DNA of 49,529 nt from an uncultured Flavobacteriaceae bacterium (GTDB lineage: Bacteria > Bacteroidota > Bacteroidia > Flavobacteriales > Flavobacteriaceae). The notes beneath the pieces were generated by a model. That model saw only the letters and a list, made by a program, of their open reading frames with translations. It ran no database searches and was not told where the DNA came from. Position numbers and translations under genes: made by a program. Of the stretch, positions 44,209-49,529 are shown piece after piece (position 1 is the stretch's first letter; every line of letters starts with the position of its first letter). The stretch lies in the NCBI GenBank assembly GCA_937136755.1, contig CAKZOR010000146.1, positions 1 to 49,529 on the forward strand, written 5' to 3'.

Positions 44209-44740
44209 TTAATCCAGATCATCTTCTTTGTAATACTTTGCTGCTTTCTTATTGTAGAAAAAAGAAAGGTCTTTATTTTTAGCAATAAAAGCCCTTAATT
44301 CTGCTGCGGATTCGAATTCTTCTGTAATGTTATCTGTAACCTCTGTAAGTTTAGCAATGGTTCCGGAACTGTTGGACTCTAGCTTATAGAGGTAGAAGTC
44401 GGCATTTTCTTTAGTATATTTGGTGGAGTATGAACGCGTACGCCAGGTTACTAAAAAAGTAGTTCCCTGACAGTGGTGGTGTAGGCATCATACTACTTTG
44501 CCAATTTATCATCAGAAGTTTTAATTTCATCAACTTCATAGAGTGCAGCGGTCTTCTTTTTCACTTCAAATCTATATGTGGTGCTTCCTTTTTTCTCGTA
44601 AGTTCCTAAGAATTTTGACTGTACTTTCTAATTGAACCTTTGTTTTTTTAAGGGCATCCCATAAATAAAAAGGCGGAACTTGTAAATAAGATAGTTTTGA
44701 TAAAGTTTTTCTTGGTATAATTTATTATACCAAGAAAATA
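44209..44740 (-). pseudogene. Decayed tandem copy of the adjacent lipoprotein gene
   Basis: Reading leftward, fragments in different frames align along the whole length of the intact neighbour: a lipobox FLFMGCP (Cys codon 44656-44654), KFLGTYEKKGSTTYRFEVKK, then GTTFLVTWRTRSYS, and finally TEEFESAAELRAF and LSFFYNKKAAKYYKEDDLD with a stop at 44211-44209. The copy has at least two frameshifts, a stop right after the lipobox, a nonsense codon TAG at 44495-44493, and no recognisable ATG. It retains its terminator. The two copies are 51 bases apart, a tandem duplication followed by decay of one copy. Confidence 0.85.
44707..44738. repeat. 32-bp perfect inverted repeat
   Basis: 15-bp arms (44707-44721 and 44724-44738) separated by TT, core CTTGGTATAAT/ATTATACCAAG. 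It lies at the 5' end of the pseudogene, between the two lipoprotein copies. It lacks a clear T tract beyond the stem, so it is a weak terminator at best; it could be an operator or a duplication scar. Confidence 0.6.
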
Positions 44741-44791
44741 TAAAATTAACGGAGTTTTCTAAAAACGAATAATTTGTATTTATGAGAATAA

Positions 44792-45301
44792 TTACCAGTC
44801 TCCATCTGTTTTAAAATACTTTTCTGCTTTCTTTTGGTAAAAGAAACTAAGGTTTTTGTATTTGCTGATGTAGGCTTTTAGCTCTGCTTCAGTTTCAAAC
44901 TCCTCATCCAAATAGTCCGTTATACCTTGAATTTTAACAGCAAGACCATCTGCCTTTGAGGTAATTTTATAGATATAGCTTTTATTTTTTGAGTATGAAT
45001 AACTGGAGCCAGCAGCTTTCGCAATTAAAAAATGTGTTCCACCGATATCAATGATATACCCTAGCCCTGTTTGGCTAACCTCGTCTGTTTTTGTTCTGTA
45101 TTTTTCCAATTTATACATAGTTTCATTGCTTTTAGAAACCTTTAAATAATAATAAGAGCTGCTTTGCTTTTCATACGTTCCTATGTACTTGTCCTCTACT
45201 TTTGTGGCACCAGAGAGTTCCAATTCTGTGGCATAGGGACAGCCCATGAGTAAAAATGAAACGATAAAAAGTAAGATAAGTGAAATTTTATTTATCCTCA
45301 T
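44792..45301 (-). CDS. Small lipoprotein of unknown function
   Basis: A 169-aa protein from the ATG at 45301 (MRINKISLILLFIVSFLLMGC), with a lipoprotein signal and Cys21. The mature part is rich in Ser, Tyr and Lys, with alternating strand-like segments (YIGTYEKQSSSYYYLKV, GTHFLIAKAAGSSYSYS), and a C-terminal EEFETEAELKAYISKYKNLSFFYQKKAEKYFK. No known domain was recognised. A -7 box at 45318 to 45311 predicts a 5' leader of only a few bases. The decayed copy lies just downstream. Confidence 0.85.
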   Translation of the reverse strand: MRINKISLILLFIVSFLLMGCPYATELELSGATKVEDKYIGTYEKQSSSYYYLKVSKSNETMYKLEKYRTKTDEVSQTGLGYIIDIGGTHFLIAKAAGSSYSYSKNKSYIYKITSKADGLAVKIQGITDYLDEEFETEAELKAYISKYKNLSFFYQKKAEKYFKTDGDW

Positions 45302-45310
45302 ACTACAAAG

Positions 45311-45318
45311 CAAAGATA
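45311..45318 (-). promoter_or_regulatory. Lipoprotein -7 box
   Basis: TATCTTTG on the minus strand, 9 bases before the ATG at 45301, in the 21-base gap after rlmD. Predicted transcript nearly leaderless. Confidence 0.5.
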
Positions 45319-45322
45319 ATTT

Positions 45323-46714
45323 TTACTTTAAAGCTAATAATACAATATTCTCAATATGATGTGTATTGGGGAACATATCAACTGCCTGAGATTTTTCAAC
45401 GGTATATTGCTCGCTTAACCTTTCGAGGTCTCTTGCTTGAGTTGCTGGGTTACAGCTAATGTATAGAACTTGCGCTGGCTTAACATGCATAATGAGCTCT
45501 ACCACTTCTTTGTCCATTCCATTTCTTGGAGGATCTGTAATAATTAAATTGGGTTTCCCATGCTCATTGATAAGTTCTTGGGTGAAAGCCTTTTTCATAT
45601 CACCTACAAAAAATAAGCAGTTGTTAATGCCATTAATAGCAGCATTTTCTTTGGCATCTTCAATGGCTTGAGGTAATATTTCTATTCCCACAACCTTGTT
45701 TACTTGTCTTGCCATATACAAGGCAATGGAACCTGTTCCAGTATACAAATCGTAAACAATGTCTGTAGACTTGAAACTTGCCATTTGCATGGCTGCTTCA
45801 TACAAATTCTGTACTTGCCTTCTATTGGTTTGGAAAAAACTCTTTGGCCTGACAGTATATGCTAAGGGGCCAATTTTATCATTCAATACCTCTGTGCCAT
45901 AATAGTTTACCACCTCTAAATCAAAAATGGTATCATTCTTCTTGGTATTGATTACATAGTTCATACTTGAGATAAAAGTGCATTGTTCTAACAAGTAATC
46001 TAGCATGCTTTTCATTTCTACCGTAAGTTCGGTAATAGAGAAAATAACCATAACCTCATTATTTGAGCTGGTACGAACAATCATGTTTCTAAGAACACCT
46101 TCGTGATCTCTTATTTTATAGTATGGAATTTTGTGCTTCTTGCTATAGGCTTCAGTTAAATTTAAAACGGCATTAATTTCATCCGATACCAAGTGACATT
46201 TTTTAATTTGAAGCACTTTGTCAAATCTTCCTGGAACGTGAAAACCAACTGCAGGTTCTTTCAATATGCTTTCATCGCTGGTATCTTCAATCCATCCTAA
46301 GTGAGAAAATGAGAATTCTACTTTATTTCTGTAACTAAATTGGTCTTTAGCTCCTATAATAGGAAGTTGTTCTTCTACCTTAATTCTTCCGATTTTTTCA
46401 AATTGTTCTTCTACCTGATTTTGCTTTTGTTTCAATTGTAAATTGTATGGAATATGCTGCCATTTACAGCCACCACAAACTCCAAAATGCTCGCAAGCAG
46501 CGAGCTGTCTTTGATCGCTTTTTTGATGAAAATGCGTTACTCTGCCTTCAATGTAACTTTTTTTCTTTTTAACAACCCTAATGTCCACCACATCTCCAGG
46601 TGCAGTGTAGGGAACAAATATTACCTTACCCTCAAAACGAGCGATGCACTTACCTTCTGCGGCAAACTTTTCAATTTTTACTTCCTTTATTTCAGGAATT
46701 CTCTTTCTTCCCAA
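45323..46714 (-). CDS. rlmD: 23S rRNA (uracil-5-)-methyltransferase RlmD
   Basis: A 463-aa RumA/RlmD-type enzyme. It has an N-terminal TRAM domain (about 8-62), iron-sulfur ligands Cys74, Cys80, Cys83 (CEHFGVCGGC) with a fourth Cys in KKCHLVSD, the SAM region DLYTGTGSIALYMA, DPPRNGMD and the catalytic Cys in YISCNPAT. It methylates a uracil in 23S rRNA. The start codon is a TTG at 46714, 2 bases after the thioredoxin-like gene stop; no nearby ATG gives a full TRAM domain. Confidence 0.93.
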   Translation of the reverse strand: MGRKRIPEIKEVKIEKFAAEGKCIARFEGKVIFVPYTAPGDVVDIRVVKKKKSYIEGRVTHFHQKSDQRQLAACEHFGVCGGCKWQHIPYNLQLKQKQNQVEEQFEKIGRIKVEEQLPIIGAKDQFSYRNKVEFSFSHLGWIEDTSDESILKEPAVGFHVPGRFDKVLQIKKCHLVSDEINAVLNLTEAYSKKHKIPYYKIRDHEGVLRNMIVRTSSNNEVMVIFSITELTVEMKSMLDYLLEQCTFISSMNYVINTKKNDTIFDLEVVNYYGTEVLNDKIGPLAYTVRPKSFFQTNRRQVQNLYEAAMQMASFKSTDIVYDLYTGTGSIALYMARQVNKVVGIEILPQAIEDAKENAAINGINNCLFFVGDMKKAFTQELINEHGKPNLIITDPPRNGMDKEVVELIMHVKPAQVLYISCNPATQARDLERLSEQYTVEKSQAVDMFPNTHHIENIVLLALK

Positions 46715-46716
46715 AA

Positions 46717-47271
46717 TTATTTTTCTTCCGTAGCTGTTTCTATTGGTTTGCGCAATGTTATCATGTTACTTAAGATAGCCTTAAACTTATCTGGTGCTTT
46801 ATAACCTGCATAAACCTGAAGCTTTTCTTTAATTGTAGGGTTTATCCAAAAACTTGTAGTGGGATACCCGCTGCTTCTTCTGTCAAAAAGGAAGGATTGT
46901 AGCATTCTGGCATCCACATAGGTGTCAAAAAGTTTCAATGAATCATTGGGTTTTTCGGGGTTAAATTTTACACACACAAAATCTTTGTTCAGTTGCTTGA
47001 TAACATCATCCACAGCATAAGTCTTTTTATCCATCACCTTGCACCAATAACACCAATCGGTATAAACATCTACCAAAAGAATTTTATTAAGCCTGATAGC
47101 TTTGGCATATCCAGCATTCCAATCATAAAAAGTTAAATTACTATCATTTTCATGGGCAAGCAGCTCTTCTTGCAATGCATTTTTTTCCTTTTTGGAAATT
47201 CCGTCTTTGGTTTTACAAGCTGACAATGTAAAAGCAGCTATTCCTGCTAAGAATAATAATTTAACATTCAT
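46717..47271 (-). CDS. Thioredoxin-like lipoprotein
   Basis: A 184-aa protein with a lipoprotein signal (LSAC, Cys19) and a thioredoxin-fold domain starting at about 46. The active-site CYWC (Cys74, Cys77) lies in VDVYTDWCYWCKVMDKKTY, like DUF255/thioredoxin_7 proteins, and a cis-Pro region GYPTTSFW follows. It is probably periplasmic and anchored, reducing or oxidising disulfides. A -7 box 5 bases from the ATG suggests a leaderless mRNA. rlmD follows 2 bases after its stop. Confidence 0.9.
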   Translation of the reverse strand: MNVKLLFLAGIAAFTLSACKTKDGISKKEKNALQEELLAHENDSNLTFYDWNAGYAKAIRLNKILLVDVYTDWCYWCKVMDKKTYAVDDVIKQLNKDFVCVKFNPEKPNDSLKLFDTYVDARMLQSFLFDRRSSGYPTTSFWINPTIKEKLQVYAGYKAPDKFKAILSNMITLRKPIETATEEK

Positions 47272-47276
47272 ATGTA

Positions 47277-47284
47277 CAAAGATA
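47277..47284 (-). promoter_or_regulatory. Thioredoxin-like gene -7 box, leaderless spacing
   Basis: TATCTTTG on the minus strand, only 5 bases before the ATG at 47271. Confidence 0.5.
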
Positions 47285-47448
47285 AAGGAATTTTTACCTT
47301 GCTAAAATTCAATTTGTGTAAAAATAAAGTCAATGCATTTTGCATGGCATACAAGTTTACAAAGTCATATTTTTAACATATGATTCGGCTTTGCCTGTTA
47401 CTGATGAGCACTTTAGAAACTTTTAGCGATCTCACAGGTTAAAAACCT

Positions 47449-47456
47449 TAATTTTG
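47449..47456 (+). promoter_or_regulatory. -7 box of the DUF4175 gene
   Basis: TAATTTTG, an exact TAnnTTTG match, 17 bases before the ATG at 47474; predicted leader about 12 bases. Confidence 0.5.
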
Positions 47457-47473
47457 CGTTATATTAGCGTCTC

Positions 47474-49529
47474 ATGAATTCATTGCATCGCACTTTAAAT
47501 AGTTTCATCAAGAAATATTACCTCAACCTGGTGGTCAAGGGCTTTGCAATCCTATTAGTAATCTTACTTCCCCTTTATCTTCTTTTTTCTTTTTTAGAGT
47601 ACAAGGGACATTTTGGTTCATCTGTTCGTGGTTTCATCTTCTTTTCTTTTGTACTTACTGGATTAGCGGTGATGGTAAAGTTTATTTTTATACCTCTGCT
47701 TAAAAGAATCGGATTGTCTAAAAATAGGCTTGATACTAAAGAAGCAGCAAGAATTATTGGATTACATTTTGGAGAAGTTAAAGATAAATTACTGAATACG
47801 CTTGAGTTGAGCGAAAAGCAGCTTTCAAATAGCAATAACCTTTTATTGCTGGCATCTGTGGAACAAAAAATGTCAGAAATGAAGCCTTACAACTTCTTTT
47901 TGGCAATTAATAAAAAGGAAACTTACAGGTACTTAAAGTTCGCTGGATTGGCAATAGTGTTGTTGTTGTCCGTGGCCATTTTTCAGGGAAGTATTCTAAA
48001 AGAAGGAGGAGAAAGAATAATAAAGTACAAGAAGGAGTTCATAAGAAAGGCCCCTTTTGTTTTTAACTTCATTAAGCCTGATGCCATTAAAAAAGGAAGT
48101 GATTATAAATTATTGCTTCAACTTATTGGTGACGAAGTGCCTTCTAAAGCTTCTGTTTTATTAAATGGGGAATGGGTGCAAATGATGGAGTCTGAAGATG
48201 GCAATTTCTATTTTGATTTGGAGGATTTAACAGAAACTAAATTGCTTGGTTTCAAGGCTGGAGACTTTGAAAGTGAAAGGTTTAAAATCCCTGTTTTGGC
48301 TCCACCAAGTATTTCGAACGTGGAAATTGATTTAAAGTATCCTGCATATACTCAAAGAAAAAGTGAAAAATTACAGTCCACAAGCTCTTTGATTATCCCA
48401 GAAGGAACCAAAGTTGCGTGGAACTTAAGCACAAATAATACGGACTCTTTAAAATTTGCTTACAATGATAAAATATTGGAAGGAGCTGGATATTTCACTA
48501 AGACCCTCAAAACATCCGGAAGTTATTCTATCATTTTACAAAGTAATGCTTTGCAGCAGGTGGACACCATGCGCTACGATGTTCAAGTGATAAAAGATAA
48601 ATTTCCTTCTATAACGGCTACAAAGAAAAAGGATACCTTAAGTGACAAGCTGCTTTATTTTTATGGCACTGCCAATGACGATTATGGTTTGACGCAATTG
48701 TTATTTTGTTATCAATTGTTAGAAGAAAATGGGGATAAATCCACTCTAAAGAAATTGAAAGTGCCTCTTGGGAACTCTAAAAATGAAATGTATAGTTTTG
48801 TTTTTGATCTCAATAATATTGCCTTTGATTTAGGAAGTAGTGTGGAATGTTACTTTGAACTTTACGATAATGATGGTGTAAATGGAGCAAAAAAGTCAAG
48901 GAGCAATAAATTTATTCATAAAGCTCCTACTAAAGATGAGTTAGAAGAAAGAACGGAACAGGGAAACTCTGACTTGGTTGCGCAGATGGAAGAGGCCATG
49001 CAGGATGCCAAAGAAATTCAGAAACTTACCCAAGAGTTAAGAGTGAAAATGAACAATTCAAAAACCATGGATTGGCAAGAGAAAAAGGCTGTTTCTAATT
49101 TATTGCAAAAGCAAAAGGACTTAGAGCAAAAGATTGACCAAATAAAACAAAAGCAGGAGAAGTTGAGAACCAATGAAGAGGAGTTCAAAAAGACGAATCC
49201 AAAGGTGGCAGAGAAGCAGAAAAAGCTGGATGAGATGTTTAAAAAGACTATGTCTGAAGAGATGAAAGAGCTTTTTAAAAAGTTAGAAGAATTGCTTAAG
49301 CAAGAAAACAAACAAGAACTAAGCAAACAGCTTGATAAAATGAATCAGGCAGATAAAGACATGTCTAAGCAATTAGAACGCCTTCAGGAGCAATTGAAAC
49401 AATTGGAATTGGAGAAGAAAATTGAAGAAACAGCAGATAAACTTGATGACTTAGCTAAAAAGCAGGAAGACTTAAAGCAGGAAACCAAAGGGAAAAAACA
49501 AGAAAAGGAGTCCTTAGAAAAAAAGCAAA
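47474..49529 (+). CDS. DUF4175-family large membrane protein, N-terminal part
   Basis: The frame is open from the ATG at 47474 to the window edge, 685 codons; I translated it by hand. It has three membrane helices (about 18-41, 50-75, 157-175), then a periplasmic beta-rich region (about 190-480, with PSISNVEIDLKYPAYTQRK), then a long Lys/Glu/Gln-rich coiled coil from about 490 to the edge. This is the layout of Bacteroidota DUF4175 proteins, which exceed 1000 aa. The function is unknown. Confidence 0.88.
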   Translation, partial: MNSLHRTLNSFIKKYYLNLVVKGFAILLVILLPLYLLFSFLEYKGHFGSSVRGFIFFSFVLTGLAVMVKFIFIPLLKRIGLSKNRLDTKEAARIIGLHFGEVKDKLLNTLELSEKQLSNSNNLLLLASVEQKMSEMKPYNFFLAINKKETYRYLKFAGLAIVLLLSVAIFQGSILKEGGERIIKYKKEFIRKAPFVFNFIKPDAIKKGSDYKLLLQLIGDEVPSKASVLLNGEWVQMMESEDGNFYFDLEDLTETKLLGFKAGDFESERFKIPVLAPPSISNVEIDLKYPAYTQRKSEKLQSTSSLIIPEGTKVAWNLSTNNTDSLKFAYNDKILEGAGYFTKTLKTSGSYSIILQSNALQQVDTMRYDVQVIKDKFPSITATKKKDTLSDKLLYFYGTANDDYGLTQLLFCYQLLEENGDKSTLKKLKVPLGNSKNEMYSFVFDLNNIAFDLGSSVECYFELYDNDGVNGAKKSRSNKFIHKAPTKDELEERTEQGNSDLVAQMEEAMQDAKEIQKLTQELRVKMNNSKTMDWQEKKAVSNLLQKQKDLEQKIDQIKQKQEKLRTNEEEFKKTNPKVAEKQKKLDEMFKKTMSEEMKELFKKLEELLKQENKQELSKQLDKMNQADKDMSKQLERLQEQLKQLELEKKIEETADKLDDLAKKQEDLKQETKGKKQEKESLEKKQ

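Noticed and set aside
1..49529. tRNA genes, CRISPR arrays, IS elements or prophage
   Set aside because: No cloverleaf-like sequence, regularly spaced repeats, transposase or phage genes were recognised; small tRNAs could still be missed by eye.

Overview
The window reads as an ordinary chromosomal stretch of a low-GC member of the Bacteroidota, most likely a marine Flavobacteriaceae. The evidence is a complete Bat (aerotolerance) operon, a CarboxypepD-type TonB-dependent receptor, a small flavobacterial AlbA_2 protein, an acyl-ACP desaturase, and at least twelve copies of the Bacteroidota -7 promoter box TAnnTTTG placed just upstream of genes. Shine-Dalgarno sequences are mostly absent, as expected for the phylum. 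No tRNA, rRNA, CRISPR array, insertion sequence or prophage was seen.

Layout. 1-7.1 kb: the 5' part of a TonB receptor, recO, gdhA, a DinB-fold protein, an ArsC/Spx-like protein with an EamA exporter, a thioesterase, a nitronate monooxygenase and a cytochrome c lipoprotein. 7.1-13.3 kb: a SulP transporter, a 420-bp gene-free gap holding a candidate small RNA, gpsA, two small minus-strand genes, cvpA and an antiquitin-like aldehyde dehydrogenase. 13.3-19.1 kb: an acyl-ACP desaturase, a phosphatase, a PfkB kinase and a three-gene leftward operon (aldo/keto reductase, SDR, AlbA_2 protein). 19.2-29 kb: the Bat operon moxR-DUF58-(557 aa protein)-batA-batB-batC-batD-batE plus a small membrane protein, with overlapping or nearly abutting genes. 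29-31.3 kb: a second SulP transporter followed by a beta-carbonic anhydrase, probably for bicarbonate uptake. 31.4-37.6 kb: pheS, a CYTH protein, a TIP30-like protein, dinB, pyk and a sugar nucleotidyltransferase. 37.6-41.1 kb: a patchier region with degenerate repeats, poorly recognised membrane proteins and a deletion scar joining a truncated membrane gene to the C-terminal half of a class III cyclase. 41.1-49.5 kb: menB, an unusual zinc-ribbon SDR, a DUF4230 protein, a decayed and an intact copy of a small lipoprotein gene, rlmD, a thioredoxin-like lipoprotein and the start of a large DUF4175 protein.

Most of the window is housekeeping. The points most worth following up are: (i) the menB-linked SDR-fold protein, with a Cys4 zinc ribbon, an insertion of about 100 residues and Thr in place of the catalytic Tyr; (ii) the leftward sigma-54-like promoter and terminator pair in a gap with no gene, a candidate small RNA; (iii) two gene-decay scars, the cyclase fragment and the lipoprotein pseudogene; (iv) -7 boxes so close to start codons that the mRNAs should be leaderless or nearly so. 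I found no convincing new multi-gene defence or mobile system.
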